Origin: Trebonia sp963759545
GTDB lineage: Bacteria > Actinomycetota > Actinomycetes > Streptosporangiales > Streptosporangiaceae
DNA: 64,000 nt
Direction of reading: 5' to 3'
NCBI GenBank assembly: GCA_963759545.1
Contig: CAVXAB010000014.1
Span: 1-64,000, forward strand
Shown here: piece after piece, positions 18,225 to 27,279 of the stretch
Layout of the letters: the number at the start of each line of letters is the position of its first letter
Position numbering within the stretch: the stretch's first letter is position 1
Program-made: the position numbers and the translations under genes
The notes under the pieces: generated by a model
Database searches by the model: none
Told to the model about the DNA's origin: nothing
Seen by the model: only the letters and a program-made list of their open reading frames with translations

Positions 18225-19448
18225 ATGTCAGGCATTATGTCGAGACTCGTCAATGACACGGACCAGCTTGAGCAAGCGACCGCTCACCTGGACCCGCCAT
18301 TCGCTGTCGTCGACCTCGCTGCGTTCGACGCCAACGCGCGTGACCTTGTGCGGCGGGCCAACGGCGTGCCCATCCGGGTGGTGAGCAAGTCACTGCGCTG
18401 CCGGCACCTGATCGAGCGCGCCCTGGCCCGGCCAGGATACCGGGGCGTCATGTCGTACTCGCTAGCCGAGGCGCTCTGGCTGCACGCGAGCGGGACCACC
18501 GACGACCTGCTCGTCGCCTACCCGACCGCCGACCGCGCGTCGCTAAGGGCCCTGGCGGCCGACGATGCCGCCCGCGAGCACATCACGGTGACCATCGACT
18601 CGGCGGGCCACCTGGACTACATCGACGCGACGCTCGGCGCCGGCCACCCGGTGATCCGCGTCTGCCTTGACCTCGACATGTCCTGGCGGCCCCTGCCTTA
18701 CGGCCCGGTCGTCCAGGTCGGCACCTGGCGGTCGCCGCTGCGCACCCCGGCGCAGGCCGCGCTGTTCGCCGAGACGATCCTGCGGCGCCCGGGGTTCTCG
18801 CTCGTCGGCGTGCTCGGCTACGAGGGGCAGATCGCGGGACTCGGCGACGCGCCCCCCGGGCATCCGGTGCGCGCCCGCATCGTCCAGGCGATGCAGGCGC
18901 GCTCGGCCGCAGAGTTGCGGCAGCGCAGGTCGGAGGCGGTCCGCCGGATCCGCGCGCTTACCCCGCTTGAGTTCGTCAACGGCGGCGGCACCGGCTCGCT
19001 CGAATCCACCGCGGCCGACGAGTCCGTCACCGAGCTGGCCGCCGGCTCCGGGCTCGTCGGGCCGACGCTGTTCGACGCCTACCGTAAGTTCCATCCAAGG
19101 CCCGCGCTGCAGTACGCGCTGCCTGTGGTGCGGCGGCCTGGTCCCGGCGTGGCCACGCTGTTCAGCGGCGGCTACATCGCGTCAGGGACGGGGACGCCGG
19201 ACCGGCTGCCGACGCCGTTCCGGCCCGCTGGGCTGCGGCTGACCCGCGTCGAGGGCGCGGGCGAAGTGCAGACCCCGGTGGTCGGCGCGCCGGCGGACGG
19301 GCTCGGCATCGGCGACCGGGTCTGGCTGCGGCACGCGAAGGGCGGCGAGCTTGCCGAGCGGCTCACCGAGTACCACCTGGTCGATCCGGCGGACGGGACG
19401 GCGCAAGGCGTGCCGACATACCGCGGCGAAGGCCGGTGCTTCGGATAA
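18225..19448 (+). CDS. PLP-dependent amino acid deaminase/aldolase (D-threonine aldolase-like)
   Basis: 407 residues from ATG 18225 (ATG 18237 possible). It has an alanine-racemase-type N-terminal barrel with the PLP lysine in PIRVVSKSLRC, and later motifs VCLDLDMSWR, VLGYEGQI and FVNGGGTGS, matching the fold III D-threonine aldolase/D-serine dehydratase group. The C-terminal domain contains LFSGGYIASGTG and the metal-site-like HLVDPADG. Likely substrates are D-3-hydroxyamino acids; unproven. It pairs with the divergent lactone oxidase. Confidence 0.82.
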   Translation: MSGIMSRLVNDTDQLEQATAHLDPPFAVVDLAAFDANARDLVRRANGVPIRVVSKSLRCRHLIERALARPGYRGVMSYSLAEALWLHASGTTDDLLVAYPTADRASLRALAADDAAREHITVTIDSAGHLDYIDATLGAGHPVIRVCLDLDMSWRPLPYGPVVQVGTWRSPLRTPAQAALFAETILRRPGFSLVGVLGYEGQIAGLGDAPPGHPVRARIVQAMQARSAAELRQRRSEAVRRIRALTPLEFVNGGGTGSLESTAADESVTELAAGSGLVGPTLFDAYRKFHPRPALQYALPVVRRPGPGVATLFSGGYIASGTGTPDRLPTPFRPAGLRLTRVEGAGEVQTPVVGAPADGLGIGDRVWLRHAKGGELAERLTEYHLVDPADGTAQGVPTYRGEGRCFG

Positions 19449-19625
19449 AAGCCGCGACTTCGGGTAAAAAGTGGATCTCTTGACCACACGATGAACCCGT
19501 TCACACCAAATCTTCAGCTAACTCGAAGCTTCAGATGAGATCGTGCTCCGGATGTCGCGACGGCCAACGGACGCGACCGCCTGAAGCGGCCGGGCAGAAC
19601 GTCACGACAAGACCGGGAGACAACG

Positions 19626-20930
19626 ATGGATGAAGCCATCGCGGCCGGCAGGCAGACCACGACCACGCTGCCTGCGGCCCTGGCGGAACCCACGGCGCCT
19701 GTCAGGCGGAGCTGGATCGCGCTGCTCTTCCTCGCCAACATCGGGCTCTGGCTCGCCATCTACGCGCCGCTCCAGGTGCTGCTGCCCGAGCAGGTGCAGT
19801 CGCTGCACGACCACATCACGAAAAGTAACGTCGTCCCGAGCGGAACCGATGCGGTCCTGCTGTCCGTGGTGATGGGTGTGGGAGCTATCGCCGGGCTGAT
19901 CGCCAACCCGGTTGTCGGTGCGCTGTCTGACCGGACGACCTCGTCACGTGGCCGCCGTCACCCGTGGACGCTTGCCTGCGCGGTCATCGCCGCGGCCGGC
20001 CTTCTGGTGGTCGCCGCGTCGCCCGCAATCCCGGTCATGGCGGTTGGCTGGTTCATCGCCGAACTCGGCCTCGGCGGCATGCTCGCCACGCTTACCGCGG
20101 CGCTGCCCGACCGGGTGCCGGTGGGCCAGCGCGGGACGATCGGCGCGCTGATCGGGATCAGCCAGATGCTCGGCACCGTGCTCGGCGCGCTGCTCGTCAC
20201 CGTGATCATCACCCGGATGTCCGCCGGGTACGTGGCCTGCGCGGTCATCGTCGTCGGCTTCGCCGCCGCGTTCACGCTGCGCACCACGGACGAGCCGCTG
20301 CCCGCCGAGTACAAGCCAGACCACCCGGTCTCCGCGGCGCTGCGCCGGCTGTGGGTTTCGCCGCGGGCCTACCCGGACTTCGCCTGGGGATGGGTGACGC
20401 ACTTCCTGGTCAACCTCGGCAACGACCTCGGCACGCTGTACCTGCTCTACTTCCTCTCCAGGAGCGCGCACTACCACGACCCGCAGACCGGGCTGCTGAT
20501 CCTCATGGCGCTGTACGCGGTCGCGCTGCTCGCCGCCGGGTCGGTCTTCGGCACGATGTCGGACCGGTCAGGAAAACGTAAGCCCTTCATCATCGGCTCG
20601 GCGGCGGTGATGGCGCTTGCCGCGGCTATCCTGGCCGTGTCGCCCACGTGGCACCTGGCGCTGGTCGCCGCGCCGCTGCTCGGCGCGGGATTCGGCACCT
20701 ACTGGTCGGCGGCGCCGGCGCTGCTGACGCAGGTGCTGCCCGCCGCGGTCGACCGGGGCAAGGACGTCGGTCTGATCAACATGGCCTATAACTTTCCACT
20801 CGTGGTGGCTCCGCTCGCTGCCGGGGTAGTACTTGGGCTGATGAACAGCTACCCCGCCCTCTTCGCCCTCGCCGGCGTGGTGACGATCGTGGCCGCGTGG
20901 ACAGTCAGCCGCGTCCGTTCGGTACCCTGA
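19626..20930 (+). CDS. MFS transporter
   Basis: 434 residues with twelve predicted membrane segments. The loop 2-3 signature GALSDRTTSSRGRRHPW is the MFS motif A, similar to sugar:cation symporter-like and SLC45-like members. ATG 19626 follows GGGAGACAAC. The gene lies downstream of the aldolase but separated by 177 bases, so it may have its own promoter. Substrate unknown; a sugar or sugar-derived metabolite would fit the lactone oxidase nearby. Confidence 0.8.
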   Translation: MDEAIAAGRQTTTTLPAALAEPTAPVRRSWIALLFLANIGLWLAIYAPLQVLLPEQVQSLHDHITKSNVVPSGTDAVLLSVVMGVGAIAGLIANPVVGALSDRTTSSRGRRHPWTLACAVIAAAGLLVVAASPAIPVMAVGWFIAELGLGGMLATLTAALPDRVPVGQRGTIGALIGISQMLGTVLGALLVTVIITRMSAGYVACAVIVVGFAAAFTLRTTDEPLPAEYKPDHPVSAALRRLWVSPRAYPDFAWGWVTHFLVNLGNDLGTLYLLYFLSRSAHYHDPQTGLLILMALYAVALLAAGSVFGTMSDRSGKRKPFIIGSAAVMALAAAILAVSPTWHLALVAAPLLGAGFGTYWSAAPALLTQVLPAAVDRGKDVGLINMAYNFPLVVAPLAAGVVLGLMNSYPALFALAGVVTIVAAWTVSRVRSVP

Positions 20931-20998
20931 TCGCCTTTACCAAATCGATATGAAACGTCATACTGGGCAGGAGAACACATAATGTGGAGGTCACCCCT

Positions 20999-21676
20999 TT
21001 GACGAAATGGGCCTTCCGCTCAGCACGAGGCCTCACCGGGGGGTTGACGTTCCTCCTTATGGGTGCACTCGCGACGGTGGGACTGAGTGCATGCGGCTCC
21101 CCCGCGTATACCTACGTGGCGGACTCAAAGGCGAGCACGTACTACAAGGTGCCGACTCAGTGGCACCAGATCTCCCAGAAGGACCTGAACGCGGCGCTCC
21201 AGGCGGCAGGCGGCTCAAGCGCCGGCATCTGGTCCACCGCGTTTGACGCGAGCCCTGCCCCCTCGGCCAACCACAACGACTCGGTCAGCCTCAACAAGCC
21301 CTTCCTGTTCGCCGAAGTAGGCCAGCTGTCCTCGACGGGGACCAGCGAGCTTTCCTACAATGCCATGCGCGACCTCTGGCTCCCCGTCACCTCGACGACC
21401 CGGCAGACGGATGCGTCGGCGGGCTTCCCTGGCACCAACTTCACGCAGTTGCGGGACCAGATGATCAGCGGGAAGCAGGGCGTGCACGGGGTGCGTGAGA
21501 CTTTCAAATACACCTTCGGCGGCGTGACCGACACCTTCGATGAAGAAGTGCTGACCAACGCCGACCAAACGATCCTTTACACGCTCCAGGTGCACTGCAG
21601 CGAAACGTGTTACTCGCAAAACCAAAACAACATAAATACCGTCATGTCCTCATTTACCGTCGGGAGCCCGACATGA
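20999..21676 (+). CDS. Predicted lipoprotein, first gene of FtsH-like module
   Basis: TTG 20999 is preferred because a full GGAGGT (20986-20991) stands seven bases before it; the in-frame GTG 20984 overlaps that site. The product (225 residues) starts with a basic head, a hydrophobic stretch and the lipobox LSAC-GS, so Cys is lipidated and the rest faces outside the membrane. The mature part shows no motif I recognise; it contains WxQISxKDLNAAL and two Cys near the end (HCSETCYSQ). It overlaps the FtsH-like gene by ATGA, which strongly suggests joint function. Confidence 0.75.
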   Translation: MTKWAFRSARGLTGGLTFLLMGALATVGLSACGSPAYTYVADSKASTYYKVPTQWHQISQKDLNAALQAAGGSSAGIWSTAFDASPAPSANHNDSVSLNKPFLFAEVGQLSSTGTSELSYNAMRDLWLPVTSTTRQTDASAGFPGTNFTQLRDQMISGKQGVHGVRETFKYTFGGVTDTFDEEVLTNADQTILYTLQVHCSETCYSQNQNNINTVMSSFTVGSPT

Positions 21677-24248
21677 AGAAGGCCACGCGGCCAGGGCAGG
21701 GACTCGGACTCAGCTACACGGGCGGCCGCCCGAGAGAAGAAGACGTCCTGACGCGCCGCAGACTGTCCTTCTGGGACCGGTCCAAGTGGCTCGTGCTCCT
21801 CGTCCTGATCTGGCTGCTTCTCGTCTGGTCGCTCATGGCCAACAACCCGCTCACCGGGTTCGTCGACGCCGTCAAGATCGAGACGAGAACCGGCTGGTGG
21901 GTCTTCATCCTGATCGGCCTTGAGCTGCTCCACCAGCTGCACTTCTTCATCAGCGAGCGCTCCGCCGCCTACAACCAGTTCTGGGTCAAGAAGGTATGGG
22001 GCAAGTGGGCGCGGTTCAGCGACCGCAAGCTCTCGGCGTGGACGAAGTTCCGGATCACCCGGGTCATCAGCTGGATCATCGTCATCGCCGTCATCGCGAT
22101 CATCACCGGCAAGATCATTCACGCGCAACCACTGAACGCGCTGCTGCGGATCCCGCAGATCGTGTGGAGCGCGATGCCCTTCGTGGTCCAGATCGTGTTC
22201 ACGCTGTTCTTCGTGGTCGCCCAGTTCGGCATGCTGTTCTGGTTCCTGTCCAGGGGCGGTGTCGACGTCTACTACCCCGACGACATCAAGACCAGGTTCT
22301 CCGACGTATGGGGCCAGGACCACGTGCTCGAGCGGGTCAAGGAGAACATCATCTTCCTTGAGAACCCCGAGCTAGTCGAGGACCGCGGCGGCTACGTGCC
22401 CGGCGGCCTCCTGCTGTGGGGCCCGCCAGGCACGGGCAAGACGCTGATGGCCGAGGCGGTCGCAGGCGAGACAGGCAAGCCCTACGTGTTCGTCGACCCC
22501 GGCGCGTTCATCAACATGTTCATGGGCGTCGGCGTGCTGAAGGTCAAGGGGCTGTTCCGAAAGCTGCGCAAGCTCGCGCTGCGCTACGGCGGCGTGATCG
22601 TCTTCTTCGACGAGGCCGACTCGCTCGGCAACCGCGGCATCGCCATGGGCGGCGCGCCCGGCGGCGGCAACGTGGGGGCCGCGCCGTTCACGGCCGGCTG
22701 CCATGGCTTCTCCTACCTGTCATCCGACAGCCAGTGGCGGATCGCCCGCGACGTGATGAGCTCGCAGTTCACGGACCAGGCCGAGCCTGGGGCGGGGCGA
22801 AACAAGCAGATCGTCGGCGGCATGATGAACGGCGGCCAGGGCGGCGGCGGCATGGGCACGCTGCAGGCCCTGCTCACCGAGTTGTCCGGGCTGAAGAAGC
22901 CGCGCGGGTTCATCAACCGGGTGGTCAGGCGGATGCTCGGCATGCGGCCGAAGCCGCCGCCGCACTACCGCATCCTGGTCATGATGGCGACCAACGCGCC
23001 GACCGCGCTCGACGAGGCGCTGCTGCGGCCAGGCCGCATCGACCGCATGTACCGGGTCGGCTACCCGTCCAAGGCGGGCCGCATCCGCACCTACGAGGGG
23101 TACCTCGCCAAGGTCTCACACGAGCTGACCCCTGAGCAGGTCGACAAGCTCGCCACGATCACCCCGTACGCGACCGGCGCGACGATCAAGGACATGGTCA
23201 ACGAGGCGCTGATCATCGCCATCAGGGACGGCCGCGACGTCATCACGTATCAGGACGTGATCAAGGCGAAGCAGTTCAAGGAGCTTGGCCCGCCCGAGGA
23301 CGTCGAGTACATCGAGCGGGAACGGCACGCGGTCGCGATCCACGAGGCGTGCCACGCGGTGGTCGCCTACCGGACCAGGCAGCACATGGAAATCGACATC
23401 GCCACGATCGAGAAGGGCAGCGACTACCTCGGCATGGTGTCGTCGATCAAGCCGGAGGACCAGTTCACCCGTTGGCGCAGCGAGTACGAGTCCGACATCC
23501 TCGTCGCGCTCGGCTCGCTCGCCGGCGAGCGGATGTACTTCAACAGCGACAGCTCGTCCGGCGTATCCGGCGACCTGGACTCCGCGACCACCGTCGCCTC
23601 CTTCATGGAGGGGTACTGGGGCATGGGCAAGACGGTGTCCTCTGCTGCCTCGGCCCGCCGCCTCGAGGCCGGCACGCCGGGCGGCAGTAACCGGGCCGCC
23701 GTGCCGGGGCCGGCGCCGGCGGCAAGGATCACGGGCCGTCGCCGTTCGCCAGGCTCGCGGACCGGATCGAGGACAACCTGGGCCTGCTGCTGGTCAAGGC
23801 CGAGGAGATCCTGCGCGAGAACGAGCGGCACGTGCTCGCGCTCGCGCACGCGCTTGAAACGCACAAGACGCTCAGCGGCGAGGACGTCACCGCGGTGTTC
23901 GAGGGCGGGCGCGGTCCGCTGGTAGACGGCGCGCCGTACGCGGACGACGCGTTCATCGACAAGCTGCGCGAGTATCACGTGGCCGCCGAGCGCGCGCACC
24001 AGGAGCACAACCAGCCGCAGGTGTCGCTTCCTGTCGCCGAGCCGGCGTACGCCATCGCCGACGGGTATGGCACAGGCAGCTTCTTCGACGGCTCGTTCAA
24101 CGGGAACGGCAGTGGAACCGGCGGCGCCTCCGGCGCCGACGACGTGATCGACTTCGGCGGTCTCGGCACGGGGAACGGGTCGCATGGCCCGCTCGGCGCG
24201 CCGACCTACGACCCGCCATCGGACGGTTCGGGCAACGAGCAGTCCTAG
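21673..24248 (+). CDS. FtsH-like membrane AAA metalloprotease with four TM segments (one frameshift)
   Basis: About 858 residues when the shift near 23700 is restored. Four N-terminal membrane segments (about 37-57, 75-95, 120-142 and 155-195) replace FtsH's usual two. The AAA domain has Walker A GPPGTGKT (about residue 250) and Walker B VIVFFDEAD (about 312). An insertion of about 100 residues rich in Gly then precedes the second region of homology, NAPTALDEALLRPGRIDR. The protease part has the zinc motif HEACH at residue 557 and the third-ligand region SGDLDSATTV. The last 120 residues are Gly/Asp-rich. It is a divergent paralogue rather than housekeeping FtsH, embedded with a lipoprotein and a small HExxH protein. 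Confidence 0.82.
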
Positions 24249-24251
24249 AAA

Positions 24252-24734
24252 GTGCGCCCCAGGCATCGGGTCCGGCTGGCGGTCAACCTGCTCAACGGGT
24301 CGACGCTGGCCGGACTCGGCGCCGCGAAGGCGGGCGGCGCCCGCCTGGCGCGCGCGCCAGGCGGCCTGCACGTTGGCACGGATTACCGGTTGCCGGTGCC
24401 GTCGGCGCCGGCGTTCACGCTCGGGAACGTGATTATCACGCGCCGCGCCGTCCTTGAGCCTGACACGCCCTTGCTCAGGCACGAGGCCAGGCACTCCACC
24501 CAGTACGCCTGGTGCGGCGGCCTGCTCATGCTGCCGCTCTACTTCACCGCGGCGGGAGTGTCCTGGCTGATATCCGGGGATTTCGGCGCATGGAACGTCT
24601 TCGAGCGCGGCGCGGGCCTCGCCGACGGCAACTACGCCGCCCGCCCGCTCCGGCCGGCGCTCAGGCTTCGTACATCATCGCCCTCGCCCCTTCGAGCAGA
24701 CGCTCCACCTGACCTCGGTTCCGGTCAGGGATGA
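24252..24734 (+). CDS. Small HExxH-containing protein downstream of FtsH-like gene
   Basis: GTG 24252 begins three bases after the FtsH-like stop. The product is about 160 residues with RHEARHSTQYAWCGG, an HExxH motif followed by Gln, then a hydrophobic segment LMLPLYFTAAGVSWLI. This resembles small metallopeptidase-like membrane proteins of actinomycetes, but zinc binding is only inferred. The last 24 residues overlap the convergent cyclotransferase gene and have different character, so the true stop may be lost to an indel near 24660. Confidence 0.6.
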   Translation: MRPRHRVRLAVNLLNGSTLAGLGAAKAGGARLARAPGGLHVGTDYRLPVPSAPAFTLGNVIITRRAVLEPDTPLLRHEARHSTQYAWCGGLLMLPLYFTAAGVSWLISGDFGAWNVFERGAGLADGNYAARPLRPALRLRTSSPSPLRADAPPDLGSGQG

Positions 24735-25503
24735 GCCGCACATGCCGGATCGAGCGCCAGCCCTTGCCGGTAAGCAGGAACTCGCCCGGCTGATCGAGCG
24801 CGGCGATCCCGTTCATGACCATCTGCGGGTGGGTGTGCCGCTCACTGGCCGCCTGGGCGTCCACCACGTCGGTCACCGCCCCGGTGTCCAGGTCGATCCC
24901 GGCGAGGCACGTGGTCCCGAGGACGTTCGCCCACACCAGTCCGCCCGCCCAGGCGAGATCGTTCAGCCAGCGCACCCGGCGTTCACCGCACCGCACGTGC
25001 ACGACCGTGCGCGGCGCGAGCGTCACCGGGTCGCGCCGCACTAGCTCGCTGCTCCCGTCGCTGGTTACCACTTCATCCACAGGGATATCCACAGCACCCG
25101 GGCCGGTGTTGCTCGTGTTATCCACAGGCAGGTCATTTACGGGCCCGTTATCCACAAGTCCCGTATCGGCTGGCACCGCGCAGATTCCCCAGCCCTCGCG
25201 GTTGAACCGGATCTTCTCGGCGAGTTCCAGCGTCCCGGCGTCCCAGCGCAGCGCGACCCGCTCCCGCCAGGTGAGCTGCAAGATGCTTCCGCCCGCCCGG
25301 CAGATTCCCTCGGCGAAGAGTTCCGGCGGCAGTCCGGCCTCCGCGGTCACCTCCGCCGCGCCAAGCTCGTACCGTCGCAGCACCGACATCCCGTACTGCC
25401 CGCCCGACTCCCAGACGGTCTGCCCTTCCGCCATTAGCCCTTGGGTAAAACCTCGCCCAGGGTGCGGCAGCGTCCGCACCACCTTCACCCGGAAGAACCG
25501 CAT
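24661..25503 (-). CDS. Glutaminyl-peptide cyclotransferase (plant/bacterial beta-propeller type)
   Basis: 280 residues. Family motifs are visible: GRGFTQGL near the N-terminus, VWESGGQYGMSVLRRY, LTWRERVALRWDAGTLELAEKI, LNDLAWAGGLVWANVLGT and NGIAALDQPGEFLLTGKGW. The enzyme converts N-terminal Gln to pyroglutamate. Between GWGICAVPADTG and VTSDGSSEL an extra 35 or so residues rich in Val-Asp-Asn/Asp interrupt the propeller; that DNA is an array of DnaA-box-like words. The gene starts seven bases after the EtfA stop, so it may be the last gene of the methyltransferase operon, though its role there is unclear. No signal peptide is visible. Confidence 0.82.
   Translation of the reverse strand: MRFFRVKVVRTLPHPGRGFTQGLMAEGQTVWESGGQYGMSVLRRYELGAAEVTAEAGLPPELFAEGICRAGGSILQLTWRERVALRWDAGTLELAEKIRFNREGWGICAVPADTGLVDNGPVNDLPVDNTSNTGPGAVDIPVDEVVTSDGSSELVRRDPVTLAPRTVVHVRCGERRVRWLNDLAWAGGLVWANVLGTTCLAGIDLDTGAVTDVVDAQAASERHTHPQMVMNGIAALDQPGEFLLTGKGWRSIRHVRLIPDRNRGQVERLLEGARAMMYEA
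25073..25156. repeat. Cluster of DnaA-box-like 9-mers inside the cyclotransferase gene
   Basis: Four boxes on the plus strand: TCATCCACA (25073-25081), ATATCCACA (25085-25093), TTATCCACA (25118-25126) and TTATCCACA (25148-25156). The last two match the DnaA consensus exactly and are 30 bp apart. They encode the VDN/VDE words of the in-frame insertion. Binding by DnaA is inferred from sequence only. Confidence 0.6.
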
Positions 25504-25510
25504 CCCGCGA

Positions 25511-26506
25511 TTATCTCGCTAAGACGCGGGCACGCAGGGCCTTGATCAAGGCGGGGAGCACCGCGTGCAGGTCGCCGACGACCGCGTAGTCGGCGCGGGT
25601 CATCATCGGGGCGGACGGGTCGGTGTTGATCGCGATGATGTGCTTGGCGCCTGAGCAGCCGGCGAAGTGCTGGATGGCGCCGCTGATGCCACAGGCCAGG
25701 TAGAGGTCGGGAGTGATCTTCGTGCCGGTCTGGCCGACCTGCATCGAGTGCGGCCGCCAGCCTTCCGAGGTCACCACGCGGGACACGCCGACCACGCCGC
25801 CGAGCAGCCCGGCCAGTTCCTCAAGTGGCGCGAACCCATCGGCGCTGCCGACGCCACGGCCGCCGCCGACGACCACGCGGGCGGTCGCGAGGGAGGCGCC
25901 GCCGGCGCCGGCCGAGGATTCCACCGCCCGCACCACCAGGTCGGCGTCGCGCACCGACGGCGAGATCTCATGGACAACGGCGGCTCCCGGCGCCGGCGCC
26001 GGTTCCGGCGGTACGGCGTCGGTCGCCACGGTGAGCAGCGCGGCAGTGGCGTCGAGCGCCGCGTCCTCAAGCAGCAACCCGGCCCAGCGCTGCCTGACGA
26101 TCTCGAGGCCGCCCGCGTCGCCGGAGGAGGCCGCGACGCAGTTCGCCGCCATCGGGAGGCCGGTGATCGCCCCCAGGTGGGCCAGCACCTCGTTCCCGCG
26201 CTCCGTTCCCGCCGCGACCACAGCATGGCGTGGTGTATCCGGTGCAATGGCCGCGGCGCCAAGCAACTCGGCCAAGACGCGTGCCCACGCCTGCGGCGCG
26301 TATCCGTCGAGGCCGGAGACCACAAAGACGTCGCCGACTCCGTACGCCGCGAGATCAGGCGCCTGCACAACGTCCGGGTCGCAGAAGACCACCGCGGCGA
26401 CCCCGGTGGCAGCGCCCGCCGCGAGTCCCCTGGCGAGGGTAAGCGCGCGCAGCGAGGCGTCGGCGACCGTGTCGCCGTCCAGTTCGGTCAGGCAGAAGAC
26501 GGTCAT
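25511..26506 (-). CDS. etfA: Electron transfer flavoprotein, alpha subunit
   Basis: 331 residues from ATG with first base 26506, overlapping the etfB stop (ATGA). The C-terminal FAD domain shows VVVGGGRGVGS, SEGWRPHSMQVGQTGTKI, LYLACGISGAIQH and INTDPSAPM, the standard EtfA fingerprint. ETF carries electrons from flavin dehydrogenases to the quinone pool through ETF:quinone oxidoreductase. Its place directly behind the dimethylglycine dehydrogenase gene identifies that enzyme as the probable donor. Confidence 0.94.
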   Translation of the reverse strand: MTVFCLTELDGDTVADASLRALTLARGLAAGAATGVAAVVFCDPDVVQAPDLAAYGVGDVFVVSGLDGYAPQAWARVLAELLGAAAIAPDTPRHAVVAAGTERGNEVLAHLGAITGLPMAANCVAASSGDAGGLEIVRQRWAGLLLEDAALDATAALLTVATDAVPPEPAPAPGAAVVHEISPSVRDADLVVRAVESSAGAGGASLATARVVVGGGRGVGSADGFAPLEELAGLLGGVVGVSRVVTSEGWRPHSMQVGQTGTKITPDLYLACGISGAIQHFAGCSGAKHIIAINTDPSAPMMTRADYAVVGDLHAVLPALIKALRARVLAR

Positions 26507-27276
26507 GCCAGCACCCCGATGTCCGCGAGCACCGCGACAAGCGCGGGCACCGCGTCCGCGCCGTGCCCGAGCACGGTCGCCTGTTTCCGCGGCGCCTCCG
26601 GCACGCGCAACCGAGTCATCCGGACATCGTTCCCTGAGCCCGGGCCAGGCTCGCTGACCGGGACCCGCGCGATGGACGCCCGCTTGGCCCGCAGCCGGCC
26701 GGGCAGCGAGGGGTAACGCGGCAGGTTGATGCCCTCCTTGACGGTCACCACGCACGGCAGGGGCAGCGTAAAGGTCTCCACGACTCCCCGGTAAGTCCTG
26801 GACGCGGAAAGCGACGACCGGTCGTCGGCCACAGAGATCGCCTTGATGCCGGTCGCCACCGGCCTGCCGAGCAGGTGCGCCAGCCGGATGCCCACCTGGT
26901 AGTCGCCGGTGTCGGACGCCTCGTTACCTAGGAGCACCAGGTCGAAGGCGCCCGCGGCCGCCACCGCGTGCAGCGCCGCGGCCGTGGTGATCGGCCCGGT
27001 CTCGACGCCGTCCGCCGTCTCGAGCAGGACCGCTGCCGATGCCCCGAGCGCCAGGCACGCGCGCAGCTGCTCCTCGGCGGCCACCGGGCCGAGGGACGCG
27101 ACGGTGACCGAGCCGCCGAACCGTTCGACGAGCCGCACGGCCTCCTCGACCGCGCACTCCTCGTGCGGGCTGATCGTGAACCCGGATGTCTTGGTGTCGA
27201 TGGCCCGCTTGTCGGCGGTCAGCGTGAGCACGCCGCCGACCGTGGGCACCCGCTTGACGCAGACGAGGATCTCCAT
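26503..27276 (-). CDS. etfB: Electron transfer flavoprotein, beta subunit
   Basis: 257 residues from ATG with first base 27276, three bases after the dehydrogenase stop. It starts MEILVCVKRVPTV and contains the AMP-site region LVLLGNEASDTGDYQVG and the VTVKEGINLPRYPSLPGRLRAK segment typical of EtfB. Forms the heterodimer with EtfA. The tight spacing places both subunits in the operon beginning at the IclR or corrinoid-protein gene. Confidence 0.94.
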   Translation of the reverse strand: MEILVCVKRVPTVGGVLTLTADKRAIDTKTSGFTISPHEECAVEEAVRLVERFGGSVTVASLGPVAAEEQLRACLALGASAAVLLETADGVETGPITTAAALHAVAAAGAFDLVLLGNEASDTGDYQVGIRLAHLLGRPVATGIKAISVADDRSSLSASRTYRGVVETFTLPLPCVVTVKEGINLPRYPSLPGRLRAKRASIARVPVSEPGPGSGNDVRMTRLRVPEAPRKQATVLGHGADAVPALVAVLADIGVLA

Positions 27277-27279
27277 CGC

